From JAJFJD01 sp965228695 (lineage in GTDB: Bacteria > Pseudomonadota > Alphaproteobacteria > UBA8366): a DNA stretch of 64,000 bases. The notes under the pieces were generated by a model that saw nothing but the letters and a program-made list of their open reading frames with translations, did not search any database and was not told the DNA's origin. Positions 17,206 to 26,998 of the stretch are shown piece after piece. How positions within the stretch are numbered: position 1 is the first letter of the stretch; each line of letters opens with the position of its first letter. The stretch lies in the NCBI GenBank assembly GCA_965228695.1, contig CBDDIB010000002.1, forward strand, positions 1,736,001 through 1,800,000, in the 5' to 3' direction. The position numbers and the translations under genes are program-made.

Positions 17206-18350
17206 TCCGCGGCCTCCCGCGATTCTGTTCCGGCGTCGCCATTATCCGTAAAGCCCGCGGCCGACAGGACCAGGTCGGTCAGGTTGTCCGTCGCGTTCCG
17301 CATGCCGAGCTGCCCGGCGCAGAGCGCGGTCGTCCGCAGGCTCTTCGTGTTGGTAAGCAGCGCGGTGAGCCGCGCCGTCAGACTGTCGGCGGTAAAGGCT
17401 TCCTGCGGGATCATCCAACCGCCGCCGGCGTCGCACAGGCATTCGGCATTCCGGGTTTGGTGGTCGTCGGTCGCGTGCGGGTAGGGCACCAGGATGGCGG
17501 GCCGTCCGGCGGCCGCGAGTTCGGCGATCGTGGACGCGCCGGCGCGGCAAATTACGAGATGCGCGGCGGCCATCTTGTTCGGCATGTCGGCGAAGAAGGG
17601 CGCCAATTCTGCCTGCAGTCCGGCGTCATCGTAGATTTTCCGCACGGCGTCCAGGTCTTCGGCCCGGCATTGCTGCGTGAGGCGGATACGCCGCTGGACC
17701 GTATCGGGCAAACGCGTCAGCGCCTCGGGGACAACCTTGCTGAAAACCGTCGCGCCAAGGCTGCCGCCAAAGACCAGCAAATTGATCGGTCCGTCGTCGT
17801 CGATGGCCGGGTAGGGCTCGCCGGCGATGCCGATGATCTCGGACCGCACCGGATTACCGGTCCAGACCGTCTTGGGCCGGTCCTCGTCGCGCAGATTCGC
17901 CACCGTACGGAACGCGGTCGCGATATTCGTGACCCGCGACGCGAAAAGCCGGTTGGCGCGCCCGAGGATCGCGTTCTGTTCATGAATGACGGTCCGGCAG
18001 CCGAGCCCAATGGCGGCGGCCATGGTCGGCGCGGACGCATAGCTGCCGAAACCGACGACCGCCATCGGATCGATGGATTTGAGAATGCGCCGCGCCTGCA
18101 AAAACCCGATGCCAAGCTCGGCCAACGCGACCAAGCGCTTTTGCGGTCCCCGGCCGCTCAGGCCGCCGGCCCGGATGCGATAGGTGTCGGCGGTTGCCAG
18201 CGCGCCGTCCAGCGCGTTTGCGCGCCGGTCGGTGATCAACGCGATCCGGATTCCGCGGTCGGCGAGCGCGCCTGCCAGGGACTGCGCGGGAAAGACATGT
18301 CCGCCGGTGCCGCCGGCGGCGAGGACGATGGGTCGGGTGGGCGCGATCAT
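17202..18350 (-). CDS. murG: UDP-GlcNAc:undecaprenyl-PP-MurNAc-pentapeptide GlcNAc transferase
   Basis: GT-B glycosyltransferase on the inner face of the membrane that converts lipid I to lipid II. The 382 residues begin with the signature IVLAAGGTGGHVFPAQSLA, followed by the acceptor loop GFGSYASAPTMAAA and the donor-domain motifs (LLVFGGSLGA, CRAGASTIAELAAAGRPAILVPYPHATDDHQTRNA described in pieces here). An open frame extends upstream to 19709, but that part is ftsW read in another frame. The ATG at 18350 overlaps the ftsW stop by four bases. Confidence 0.97.
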   Translation of the reverse strand: MIAPTRPIVLAAGGTGGHVFPAQSLAGALADRGIRIALITDRRANALDGALATADTYRIRAGGLSGRGPQKRLVALAELGIGFLQARRILKSIDPMAVVGFGSYASAPTMAAAIGLGCRTVIHEQNAILGRANRLFASRVTNIATAFRTVANLRDEDRPKTVWTGNPVRSEIIGIAGEPYPAIDDDGPINLLVFGGSLGATVFSKVVPEALTRLPDTVQRRIRLTQQCRAEDLDAVRKIYDDAGLQAELAPFFADMPNKMAAAHLVICRAGASTIAELAAAGRPAILVPYPHATDDHQTRNAECLCDAGGGWMIPQEAFTADSLTARLTALLTNTKSLRTTALCAGQLGMRNATDNLTDLVLSAAGFTDNGDAGTESREAAE

Positions 18351-19468
18351 CGGGAATCTCCCGGCCGTCGGCGCGTCAACGCGAGCATCATCCCCATACC
18401 AAAGGCGATCGCGACGATCGAGGATCCGCCGTAGGAGATGAACGGCAAGGTCATGCCCTTGGGCGGCATCAAATTGACCGAGGACGCCATGTTGATCAGG
18501 GCCTGAAGGGAGAATTGCACCAGCAGGCCGGTCGTCGCCAGGACGATGAACAGGTCGTTGTCCTGCAAGACGCGGCTGAGTCCGCGCAATACGATGATGG
18601 CGAACAGCAGCACGAGCAGCAGGCAGGCGATAAGCCCGAACTCTTCGCCGGCGACGGCGAAGACGAAATCGGCATGGGCGTCCGGCAAGTGGGACTTCGC
18701 CGTTCCCAATCCCGGCCCGGTGCCGAACAGTCCGCCGTTCTTGAAGGCCTCCAGGGCGCGGTCGATCTGATAGCTGTCGCCGGCCTGCGGATTGAAGAAG
18801 CGGTCGACGCGGCTTGCGACATGTGGAAACACGAAATAGGCCGTGACCAGACCGCCGAGCCCGAGGATCAGCAGAAGCGCGACATAAACCATCGGCAGGC
18901 CCGCGAGGAAGAATTGGCTGAACCAGACAATGGTCACGACAACCGTCTGGCCCACATCCGGCTGGGCCAGCAACAAGCCGACCACCACGAACAGCAACGC
19001 GGCGGAGATCGCGTTGCCCGGAATATCTTCGCCGAGGCGCCGGGCCGCGAACATCCAGGCCGCGGTGACGGCGAAGGCCGGTTTGACGAACTCGGAAATC
19101 TGCAGCGACATACCGCCGAGGGTGATCCACCGGCGGGCGCCCTTGATTTCCGTGCCGACCGCAAGCGTCAGCAACAACAGGGCGACCGAGGCCAAGAAGA
19201 CCACGACCGCCAGCCGGCGTACCTGGCGGGCGTTGAGCATCGACACCAGGAACAAGACCCCGATCGCCGGGACCACGAACAATGCCTGCCGCAACAGAAA
19301 ATGCGTCGGCGGCAGATTGAGGCGTTCGGCGACCGCCGGGCTCGCCGCGCCGGTCAGAACCAGCCCGATGCCGGTCAGGGCGCAAAGCAGGAAGAGGGAC
19401 CACCGGTCGACGGTCCACCACCAGCGCCCCAGGACGGACGTATCGGTCCGTGTCAGCGGAACCATCAT
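18347..19468 (-). CDS. ftsW: Septal peptidoglycan polymerase FtsW
   Basis: SEDS-family glycosyltransferase that polymerises lipid II at the septum together with FtsI. The 373 residues hold about ten transmembrane helices starting at LFLLCALTGIGLVLTG. Family signatures visible are AVGTEIKGARRWI, LQISEFVKPAFAV, the LAQPDVGQTVVV stretch with the catalytic Asp, and the C-terminal PFISYGGSSIVA. Both ends overlap neighbours by four bases (murD upstream, murG downstream). Confidence 0.96.
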   Translation of the reverse strand: MMVPLTRTDTSVLGRWWWTVDRWSLFLLCALTGIGLVLTGAASPAVAERLNLPPTHFLLRQALFVVPAIGVLFLVSMLNARQVRRLAVVVFLASVALLLLTLAVGTEIKGARRWITLGGMSLQISEFVKPAFAVTAAWMFAARRLGEDIPGNAISAALLFVVVGLLLAQPDVGQTVVVTIVWFSQFFLAGLPMVYVALLLILGLGGLVTAYFVFPHVASRVDRFFNPQAGDSYQIDRALEAFKNGGLFGTGPGLGTAKSHLPDAHADFVFAVAGEEFGLIACLLLVLLFAIIVLRGLSRVLQDNDLFIVLATTGLLVQFSLQALINMASSVNLMPPKGMTLPFISYGGSSIVAIAFGMGMMLALTRRRPGDSR

Positions 19469-20877
19469 GCGGCACCTCCGTCATTACGGATGGTGCGGGC
19501 GCTGCCGGGCAGCGCGGCGACAGCGCGGCAGAAGCTGTTGCCGCGTTCCTCGAAATTCGGAAATTGGTCGAATGACGCGCAGGCGGGCGACAGAAGTACG
19601 ACCGCATCGGGGTTTTCGTCCCGATGCGCCATCGCATGGGCGGCACGGACGGCCGATTCGAGGTCGCCGCACTGCGTTGCTGCGACCTGTCCGTCGAGTA
19701 TCCGGCCAAATTCTTCTGCGGCTTCCCCGATCAGGAAGGCATGCCGAATATGCGGAAGGTAGGACGCGGCGGCGTCGAGGCCGCCTTCCTTGGCCAGGCC
19801 GCCTGCGATCCAGTAGATGTGGTCGTAGGAGGATAGGGCGCGGGCCGCGGCTTCGGCGTTCGTCGCCTTGCTGTCGTTGACGTAACGAACACCGTCGATT
19901 TCCGCCACCAGTTGCTGGCGATGGGCCAACCCCGGGTAGCTGCGAATCGCTTCCGCGATGATCGACGGCTCGATATCCAAGACGCGCGCCACGGCATAGG
20001 CGGCGCTGGCATTCTGCGCGTTGTGGGTGCCGGGCATGGCGGGAGCCTCGTCCAGGCTCAACACCGGAACGTTCTGACCATCCAAGTCGTCATAGAGAAA
20101 TCGATCGATCGCATAGACGCCGCCGGACACGCGATGATCGCCCGAGATTGGGATGACCCGCCGGCTCGCGTCCGCGCGCAGGGCGTCGGCGATGGATTGG
20201 CAAACCTCGTCATCGCTTCCGACCACCGCTGCGTGACGTGTCCGTTGACCGGCGAAGATCCGTTTCTTGGCGGCGACGTAACCCTGCATGCCGCCATGCC
20301 GGTCCAGATGGTCCGCCGTGACATTGAGTAGCACCGCGATGTCGAAGGGGACCGGAGACGTCAGTTCGAGTTGGTAGGACGACATCTCGAGGACGTAGAG
20401 ACCGTCCTTGCCCATGGGCGCTAGATCGAGCGCCGGCATGCCGAGATTGCCGCCGATATCGATGGTCCGCCCGGCCTGTTGCAGGATGTGTCCGATCAGC
20501 GCGGTCGTCGTCGATTTCCCATTGGTACCGGTAATCCCGACATAGCGAGCGTCCGGTTGCGCCTTCGCCAGCAATTCGATGTCGCCGATAATCGCGCAGC
20601 CATGGTCTTTGGCGCGCGTGGCGACCGGGTGCGGGGCCGGATACGTGTGCGGAATACCCGGGCTCAGGACCAGCGCGTCGATGCCGTCCCACGCGTCCGT
20701 GGCAAGATCGGCGATCGGAATTCCGTCATCCGCCGCCGCCGCACGGCTCGACTCCTGGTCGTCCCATGCGCGCACGATCGCGCCGCCGCGTTGCAGCGCG
20801 CGAGCGGCGACGAGGCCCGATGCCCCGAGCCCCATTACGGCAATGGTTTGGCCACGATATGTCGATAGGTCGATCAC
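19465..20877 (-). CDS. murD: UDP-N-acetylmuramoylalanine--D-glutamate ligase
   Basis: Second Mur ligase; adds D-Glu. The 470 residues contain the N-terminal UDP-binding domain (IAVMGLGASGLVAARAL), P-loop GITGTNGKSTTTALIGH, the NVTADHLDRHG motif and the C-terminal domain with NDSKATN and LLSPACASFDQF. The gene starts 16 bases after mraY and overlaps ftsW by four bases at its 3' end. Confidence 0.97.
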   Translation of the reverse strand: MIDLSTYRGQTIAVMGLGASGLVAARALQRGGAIVRAWDDQESSRAAAADDGIPIADLATDAWDGIDALVLSPGIPHTYPAPHPVATRAKDHGCAIIGDIELLAKAQPDARYVGITGTNGKSTTTALIGHILQQAGRTIDIGGNLGMPALDLAPMGKDGLYVLEMSSYQLELTSPVPFDIAVLLNVTADHLDRHGGMQGYVAAKKRIFAGQRTRHAAVVGSDDEVCQSIADALRADASRRVIPISGDHRVSGGVYAIDRFLYDDLDGQNVPVLSLDEAPAMPGTHNAQNASAAYAVARVLDIEPSIIAEAIRSYPGLAHRQQLVAEIDGVRYVNDSKATNAEAAARALSSYDHIYWIAGGLAKEGGLDAAASYLPHIRHAFLIGEAAEEFGRILDGQVAATQCGDLESAVRAAHAMAHRDENPDAVVLLSPACASFDQFPNFEERGNSFCRAVAALPGSARTIRNDGGAA

Positions 20878-20893
20878 TAAGGATTGTCCCGCT

Positions 20894-21979
20894 CTACCGC
20901 AGTTTCAGGGTTGCCAGTCCGATCAGCGCCAAGATCGACGCGATGATCCAGAACCGGATGACGATCGTGGATTCGGCCCATCCCTTCTTTTCGAAGTGAT
21001 GGTGCAGGGGGGCCATTGCGAAGACGCGCTTGCCCGTCAGTTTGAAGGAGGCGACCTGGACGATGACCGACACGGTTTCCAGAACGAACAGGCCGCCGAT
21101 GATCGCGAGCACCAACTCGTGTTTGGTAACGACGCTGATCGCCCCGAGCGCGCCGCCGACCGACAGCGATCCGGTATCGCCCATGAAGACCATGGCCGGG
21201 GGCGCATTGAACCACAGAAAGCCGAGGCTCGCGCCGACCATCGCGCCGCAGAACACCGCCAGCTCGCCGGTTCCGGCCACGTAGTGGAGTTGCAGGTACT
21301 CGGAATAGATCGAGTTGCCGACGAGATAGGCGATGAACCCGAAACAGGCGGCGGCGATCATCACCGGCACGATGGCCAGGCCGTCCAAGCCGTCGGTTAG
21401 GTTGACCGCGTTCGATGCGCCGACCATGACGAAGGCCGCGAAGGGGATGAAGAACCAGCCGAGGCTGATCAGGATGTTCTTGAAGAACGGTACCGACATG
21501 CTCGACGCAAGTGGTTCGCGCGTCAGCATCAGGACCCAAACGGTTGCACCGACGGCGATCAGAACCTGCAGAAGAAGCTTTATCCGGCCGGGCAGGCCTT
21601 TCGAATTGCGTTTCGAGAGCTTCAGGTAGTCGTCCGCAAATCCCACCGCGCCGAAACCGACGGTGACCAGCATGACGATCCACACGTAGCCGTTGCTGAT
21701 GTCGGCCCACAGAATGGTGCTGAGTACGATCGCCAGCAGAATCAGGAACCCGCCCATGGTCGGCGTGCCGGCCTTGGCGAGATGTCCTTCCGGAACGTCT
21801 TCGCGAATATTCGAGGCGCCGTTCTGGGTGTTGCGCAGCCACTGAATGACCATCGGGCCCAAGAGGAAGCTGAGAATCAATGCGGTGATGATTGCGCCGC
21901 CGGTCCGGAACGTGATGTACCGGAAAAGGTTGAATGCCAGGAACTGGTCGGCGAATGGTGAAAGCAGGTTAAACAGCAT
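20894..21979 (-). CDS. mraY: Phospho-MurNAc-pentapeptide transferase
   Basis: Integral membrane enzyme that makes lipid I from UDP-MurNAc-pentapeptide and undecaprenyl phosphate. The 361 residues hold about ten membrane helices. Family signatures are TFRTGGA, the Asp-rich GTPTMGGFLIL and FADDYLK motifs, SNAVNLTDGLDGLAI, and the HHHFEKKGW loop. The ATG at 21979 matches the usual alphaproteobacterial N-terminus (MLFNLLSPFADQF). A TTG at 21991 overlapping the murF stop would add four residues; GGGGAGG sits between the two options. Confidence 0.96.
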   Translation of the reverse strand: MLFNLLSPFADQFLAFNLFRYITFRTGGAIITALILSFLLGPMVIQWLRNTQNGASNIREDVPEGHLAKAGTPTMGGFLILLAIVLSTILWADISNGYVWIVMLVTVGFGAVGFADDYLKLSKRNSKGLPGRIKLLLQVLIAVGATVWVLMLTREPLASSMSVPFFKNILISLGWFFIPFAAFVMVGASNAVNLTDGLDGLAIVPVMIAAACFGFIAYLVGNSIYSEYLQLHYVAGTGELAVFCGAMVGASLGFLWFNAPPAMVFMGDTGSLSVGGALGAISVVTKHELVLAIIGGLFVLETVSVIVQVASFKLTGKRVFAMAPLHHHFEKKGWAESTIVIRFWIIASILALIGLATLKLR

Positions 21980-21987
21980 GGCGGGTA

Positions 21988-23415
21988 TCAAGCCTCCCCA
22001 ACGGCGGCGCTGGGGCCGTCTTCGCGGTCGAGCGCACGCAACGCATCCGCGATTGGAATCATCCGGCTGCCCAATGACCCCTTGATCATCACGACATCAC
22101 CGGCGCGGACGGTCTCCAGCACATGATCGTGGACCGCCGCGCTGTCCGGGCCGTGCGCGGTCTCGGCGCGATCCGCCAATGCGTCGACCAGATGCGCCAT
22201 GTTGTCCCCGGCGGCGATGACGATATCGACATGGTTGCGCACGAGGTCGGGCGCGAGCGCGGCATGAGCGTCGGGCGCGGACTCGCCGATTTCGAGCATG
22301 TCGCCGAGCACCGCGATCCGCCGTCCATCGGATGACGGTTCGGTTGCGCCCAACACGTCGAAGGCGGCGCGCATGGATGCCGGGCTGGCGTTGTAGCTTT
22401 CGTCGATCAGGACGAAACTACCGTCTTCGAGCGTGATGGAACTCTGTTCGCCGCGTCCCTTCATCGGACGGATCGCGGCGAGGGATGCCGCGGCACGCGC
22501 CACGTCGGCGCCTATCATGTGTACGGCGCCAAGGACGGCAAGGCTGTTCATCACCCAGTGCCGGCCGGGGGCGCCGACGACATAGGACAGTTCCCAACCG
22601 TCGAGTTCGATCGTGACATCGCTGCCGTGCGGAACCGGCTCGGCCTTTGTCAGCCGCAGTGCCGCGTCCGAATGTTCCCCGAAGGAACAAAGGCGCTCGA
22701 CTCCGGCGGCGTCCGCGGCGCGGCGCAGGCGATCGAAGTGACGGTTGTCGCGGTTTAGAACGGCGGCACCGTCCTTGCGCAAACCGGTGAAGATTTCCGC
22801 CTTGGCGTCCGCGATGCCTTCCTCGGAGGCGAAGAATTCCAGATGAACCGATTCCACGGTCGTAATGACCGCGACGTCCGGGCGGACGATTTCCGACAAG
22901 GGCGCGATTTCGCCGGCATGGTTCATGCCGAGTTCGAAGACGCCGAATTCGGTGGTTCGCGCCATCCGTGCGAGGCTGAGCGGCAGGCCCCAGTGATTGT
23001 TCAAATTGCCTTGAGTCGCGGCCGTCTCACCCTGTTCGCCGAGGGCCAAGGCCAGCATCTCCTTTGTGCCGGTCTTGCCGACACTGCCGGTAACGCCGAT
23101 GATTCGCGCCGGTGCGCGGTCGCGGGCCGCGCGGGCCAGGTCGCGCATGCCGCGGTCGGTATCCGCGACGGCGAGCAGCGGACCGCCGTTCGATTGTTCG
23201 GCCCACGACTCGTTCACCATGGCCGCCGCGGCCCCTTTGCCCAGCGCATCGGCGACATGGGCATGACCGTCGCTGTTGTCGCCGCGAATCGCGATGAACA
23301 AATCGCCCTGCTGCAGGCTGCGGCTGTCGATCGAGACGCCGCTGGCGGTCCACGATCCCGTCGCGGTCCCGCCGGCCGCAACGGCGGCCTCGGTATGGGT
23401 CCACAGGGCGGTCAT
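21988..23415 (-). CDS. murF: UDP-MurNAc-tripeptide--D-Ala-D-Ala ligase
   Basis: Last cytoplasmic Mur ligase; adds the D-Ala-D-Ala made by Ddl. The 475 residues include an N-terminal UDP-binding domain (SIDSRSLQQGDLFIAIRG), P-loop GVTGSVGKTGTKEML, NHAGEIAPL and the C-terminal ligase domain (LIDESYNASPASMRAA, AVLGDMLEIGE). It overlaps murE by four bases. Confidence 0.96.
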   Translation of the reverse strand: MTALWTHTEAAVAAGGTATGSWTASGVSIDSRSLQQGDLFIAIRGDNSDGHAHVADALGKGAAAAMVNESWAEQSNGGPLLAVADTDRGMRDLARAARDRAPARIIGVTGSVGKTGTKEMLALALGEQGETAATQGNLNNHWGLPLSLARMARTTEFGVFELGMNHAGEIAPLSEIVRPDVAVITTVESVHLEFFASEEGIADAKAEIFTGLRKDGAAVLNRDNRHFDRLRRAADAAGVERLCSFGEHSDAALRLTKAEPVPHGSDVTIELDGWELSYVVGAPGRHWVMNSLAVLGAVHMIGADVARAAASLAAIRPMKGRGEQSSITLEDGSFVLIDESYNASPASMRAAFDVLGATEPSSDGRRIAVLGDMLEIGESAPDAHAALAPDLVRNHVDIVIAAGDNMAHLVDALADRAETAHGPDSAAVHDHVLETVRAGDVVMIKGSLGSRMIPIADALRALDREDGPSAAVGEA

Positions 23416-24872
23416 GTTGCCCCCGAAGCAAGTTCTTGAACGACCGTTGCGTCATGGAACGGCAGGACGTCGTCGCCGACGATCTGACCTTCTTCGTGAC
23501 CCTTGCCGGCCACCAGCAAAACGTCGCCGGACGACAGGTCCGACATCGCCGCCGCGATGGCGGCGCGACGGTCGCCTATCTCGGTGGCGCCGGGGCAGCC
23601 AGCGAGGACGTCGCAGCGGATTTGCCGCGCGTCTTCGGTCCGCGGATTGTCGTCGGTCACATAGACCGTGTCCGCGCGCTCACCTGCGATCCGCGCCATC
23701 TCCGGCCGCTTCCCTTTGTCGCGGTCACCGCCGCAGCCGAACACGACCGAGAGCTTGTTCTGCACATGCGGGCGCAAGGTCTTCAGAACGACGTCCAAGG
23801 CGTCGGGCGTATGCGCGTAATCCACATAGACCGATGCCCCGTTGTCCAGCCGCGCGGCCTGTTCCAGGCGGCCGGGCACGCCGTCCAGCGTCGCGACATG
23901 TTGAAGTGCCGCGTTGACGTCGTCGCCGCAGGCCGCGATCAGCGCCGCGGCGCACAGCATGTTGGCGACCTGGAAGTCGCCGGGCAGGGGGAAGTTGGTC
24001 GAGACGGTGTTGTCAAAGGCGCGAATTTGCAGATCCCACCCGTCGGCGGACGGTTCCGCCTTCAGGCAGCACAGATTGCCGGTGCGCAGACCGTAGCTGA
24101 TGATGCGTTGTTGGCGGTCTTCCGCGATTCCCCGCAACCCTTGGTATTCCGGGCTTTCCGCGTTCAGGACGGCGACGCCGTCGTCGCGCAGCAGCTCGAT
24201 GAAAAGCCGGCGTTTGGCGGCGCGATATTTCTCCATCGTGCCGTGATAGTCGAGGTGGTCGCGCGTCAGGTTGGTGAACGCCGCGGCGGTCACCTGGACG
24301 CCGTCGAGCCGGTACTGCTCGAGGCCGTGGCTCGACGCTTCGAGAGCGAGATGATTGACGCCTTGCTGCCGGAGGCTGGAAAGCGTGCGGTGCAGTTCGA
24401 CCGGATCGGGCGTCGTCAGGCTCGGCCCGCCCTTCAGGTTGGGGCCACGCACGCCGAGCGTGCCCATGCTCGCGGCCGGGCGGCCCAGTCGGGTCCAGAA
24501 TTGTTGGGTGAAATTCGCGACCGATGTTTTGCCGTTTGTACCGGTAATCGCCGCGACCGTGCGGGGCTGGGCGCTGTAGAAGCGCGCGGCCATGCGGGCG
24601 AGTTGCCGCCGCGGATTGGAATCGGTGATGACCGCTACGTCGGTGGCGCGCGTGTCCTGCCGCAGGTCGGGCGGTCCGAGGACTGCTTTCGCGCCGGCGT
24701 CGATGGCGTCGTCGATATAGTCGCGTCCGTCCTGTTGCGTTCCTGGAATCGCGGCAAACAAGAACCCGGGCCGAATCTTCCGGCTGTCCGCACTCAACCC
24801 CGTGATTTCGACGTCGGAGTCGGGAAGGCGGCCAGGTTTGCCGTTATTTCCAAGAAGGCTAAAAAGACGCAA
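23412..24872 (-). CDS. murE: UDP-MurNAc-Ala-Glu--meso-diaminopimelate ligase
   Basis: Third Mur ligase. The motif DNPRTED near the C-terminus is the DNPR signature of enzymes specific for meso-diaminopimelate, so the wall is DAP-type. Also visible are the N-terminal SADSRKIRPGFLFAAIPG, the P-loop AITGTNGKTSVANF and the NLTRDHLDYHG motif. No ATG is available at the family N-terminus. A TTG at 24872 has GAGGG eight bases upstream, gives 486 residues starting RLFSLLG, and overlaps the ftsI 3' end by 14 bases. The open frame beyond it to 25073 is ftsI read out of frame. Confidence 0.94.
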   Translation of the reverse strand: MRLFSLLGNNGKPGRLPDSDVEITGLSADSRKIRPGFLFAAIPGTQQDGRDYIDDAIDAGAKAVLGPPDLRQDTRATDVAVITDSNPRRQLARMAARFYSAQPRTVAAITGTNGKTSVANFTQQFWTRLGRPAASMGTLGVRGPNLKGGPSLTTPDPVELHRTLSSLRQQGVNHLALEASSHGLEQYRLDGVQVTAAAFTNLTRDHLDYHGTMEKYRAAKRRLFIELLRDDGVAVLNAESPEYQGLRGIAEDRQQRIISYGLRTGNLCCLKAEPSADGWDLQIRAFDNTVSTNFPLPGDFQVANMLCAAALIAACGDDVNAALQHVATLDGVPGRLEQAARLDNGASVYVDYAHTPDALDVVLKTLRPHVQNKLSVVFGCGGDRDKGKRPEMARIAGERADTVYVTDDNPRTEDARQIRCDVLAGCPGATEIGDRRAAIAAAMSDLSSGDVLLVAGKGHEEGQIVGDDVLPFHDATVVQELASGAT

Positions 24873-26631
24873 GCTTGGGACCCTCGCTCGGCAAGGTGAC
24901 GGTAAGCAGTTCCTGCAATTCCGGTGACGACTCATCGACCGGCGCCAGTCCCATGATCGGACCCATCCGTTCCACGACCTGACGCACGACCGGCGCGGCA
25001 ACCCAGCCGCCCGTAGCATTGCCGAAGGTGGCCTTGGTCCCTTTCGGTTCGTCCAGGATGGCGAGCACGACATATTTCGGGTCGTTCATCGGAAAGGCGC
25101 CGATGAAGGACGATATGAGCGATTTACGCTTATAGCGTCCATTGACCTGTTTTTCGGCGCTGCCGGTCTTGCCGCCGACGAGAAAGCCCTTTGCGGCGGC
25201 GCGGCGGCCGGTTCCCTGTTCGACGACCAACCTCAGTAGGCGGCGCATTTCAAGCGATGTCCTTTTGGAAACAACGCGTTGGCCCATCGGCTTCGGCGCA
25301 TCGGCCGACTGCTTCACCAATGTCGGCGGATAGTATACGCCCTCGTTCAGCACCGCCGATACGGCGGAGGCGAGCTGCAGCGGGCTGACCGCGATGCCGT
25401 GGCCGAAGGCGACCGTCATGGTGTTGATCGTCTGCCAGCGCAGCGGAAGCAGCGGGCTGCCGACTTCCGGGAGCTCGATCGGCGACGGCTTCAACAAACC
25501 GAGTTTTCCGAGATAATCCCGTTGTGTTTCGGTGCCGACGTCGACCGCCATTTTCGCGGCGCCGATATTGGACGAATACATGAAGATTTCCGGGACGGAA
25601 AGCCAGCGTTTCTTGGCGTGGAAGTCGCGGATCGTGAAGCGCGATACCTTGAGCGGCTTGGTCGCGTCATAGCCGTCGTCCATCGTCACCACGCCGGCGT
25701 CTAGCGCCATGGCGGTGGTGAAGATCTTGAACGCCGAGCCCAATTCGTAGACGCCCAGCGTGGCGCGGTTGCGGCGTTGGTCTTCGCTGGCTTCGCCAGC
25801 CAGGGACGGTTCGAAATCCGGCAGCGACACGAGCGACAAGACTTCGCCGGTACGGATATCCATGATGACGCCCGCGCCGCCGATCGCCTTGTATTCGTCG
25901 ATCGCACCGGACAGGGCGGTGTGCATGATGTGCTGCAGGCGCACGTCGAGCGTCAACTGCAGTGATTCCCGTTCACTGCGCAACCGCTTGTCGAAGCTCT
26001 TTTCCACGCCGGTCAGGCCGTGGTTATCGACATCGGTGAATCCGAGCACATGCGAGAACAGGCGGCCGTGCGGAAAACTCCGGGTTTCCTCGCGTTGGAA
26101 GTTCAGTCCGGGAATCCCGAGGCGATGGATGTTCCATTGCTGGCTCGGCGTCAGTTTGCGGCGCAGCAGCACGAAGCGCCGCTCCATGCGCAGCTTCGCC
26201 GCAATTTCGGAAACGTTCGCGTCCGGCAGGACCGATGCGACGAGTTGGGCCGCTTCGTCGGGATCGATAACCAGTTTGGGATCCGCGACGAGCGAGGCGG
26301 TCGGCAGGCCCGTGGCGAGGATCGTTTCATTGCGGTCGACGACATCGGCGCGCTCGGTCTCGATACGCTCGGATTGGGCGATGCGGCCGACGCGCGGCTC
26401 CTCGGCGGATCGGAAGACGGTCAGGTCGACGAGACGAATCCCGACGCACCCGAAGGCGAGCATCAACACGGAACCGGTAATGAAAAGGCGCGTGCGGCCA
26501 GTTTCGATGGCTTCCCGTACCGGCCCGTCGGCGATGAGCTTCTTGGACGGTACGCAGGGGCGCCGCCGACCCGTCGCGCGGAGAGATTTACGGCCGCCAA
26601 ACGTCAATTGTTGTCTTATCTTGCCGATCAT
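24859..26631 (-). CDS. ftsI: Peptidoglycan D,D-transpeptidase FtsI (PBP3)
   Basis: Septal transpeptidase working with FtsW. The 590 residues comprise a basic cytoplasmic N-terminus, one membrane segment (residues about 48-68), a pedestal/dimerisation domain and a transpeptidase domain. Active-site motifs are SAFK at 299-302 (catalytic serine), SSN at 353-355 and KTG at 488-490. It lies 37 bases after ftsL. GSAFK replaces the more usual GSTFK, which is a common variant. Confidence 0.96.
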   Translation of the reverse strand: MIGKIRQQLTFGGRKSLRATGRRRPCVPSKKLIADGPVREAIETGRTRLFITGSVLMLAFGCVGIRLVDLTVFRSAEEPRVGRIAQSERIETERADVVDRNETILATGLPTASLVADPKLVIDPDEAAQLVASVLPDANVSEIAAKLRMERRFVLLRRKLTPSQQWNIHRLGIPGLNFQREETRSFPHGRLFSHVLGFTDVDNHGLTGVEKSFDKRLRSERESLQLTLDVRLQHIMHTALSGAIDEYKAIGGAGVIMDIRTGEVLSLVSLPDFEPSLAGEASEDQRRNRATLGVYELGSAFKIFTTAMALDAGVVTMDDGYDATKPLKVSRFTIRDFHAKKRWLSVPEIFMYSSNIGAAKMAVDVGTETQRDYLGKLGLLKPSPIELPEVGSPLLPLRWQTINTMTVAFGHGIAVSPLQLASAVSAVLNEGVYYPPTLVKQSADAPKPMGQRVVSKRTSLEMRRLLRLVVEQGTGRRAAAKGFLVGGKTGSAEKQVNGRYKRKSLISSFIGAFPMNDPKYVVLAILDEPKGTKATFGNATGGWVAAPVVRQVVERMGPIMGLAPVDESSPELQELLTVTLPSEGPKLASF

Positions 26632-26668
26632 CGTTTCGATCCTTCGGCGTTGCCAAACGCGTTATTTG

Positions 26669-26998
26669 TTATTGCGACTGTGTCAGATTCACGGCGGCGG
26701 GAAGGACATTATCCGTCTCTTCGCCGGTCGGAATTCGGTCGATTGTGGTGATTTGATTGAGCGCCGGCGGTTGCAGCTTCGGCAACAGGTCGTTAGCCAA
26801 GCGCGATAAGCGCTCCGGGCGGTTCAGATAGCTCCACTCGGCGCGCAGGACGTGAATCGCTTCCTGTTCCTGCAGCGCCTGCCGGTTCAAAGCGCTGACG
26901 CGATCCTCCAGCAACTCCACCTCGAAACTGACGCGGAACATCGCGTAGCCGGCGACCATAATGAGCAACAGCCACCCTGCAATTGCATAGGTCCTCAT
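26669..26998 (-). CDS. ftsL: Cell division protein FtsL
   Basis: Small bitopic divisome protein that complexes with FtsB and FtsQ and activates FtsWI. The 109 residues contain a membrane segment at about 5-22 (AIAGWLLLIMVAGYAMF) followed by a coiled-coil region (VELLEDRVSALNRQALQEQEAI) and the conserved W-x-YLNRPERLSRLA stretch. It overlaps rsmH by four bases. Identification rests on position, size and the LNRPERL motif. Confidence 0.9.
   Translation of the reverse strand: MRTYAIAGWLLLIMVAGYAMFRVSFEVELLEDRVSALNRQALQEQEAIHVLRAEWSYLNRPERLSRLANDLLPKLQPPALNQITTIDRIPTGEETDNVLPAAVNLTQSQ

Noticed and set aside
15769..17484. 571-codon open frame on the + strand
   Set aside because: Antisense to murC and murG; no domain content.
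18515..19762. 415-codon open frame on the + strand
   Set aside because: Antisense to ftsW and murD; Gln/Arg/Asp-rich shadow of membrane helices.
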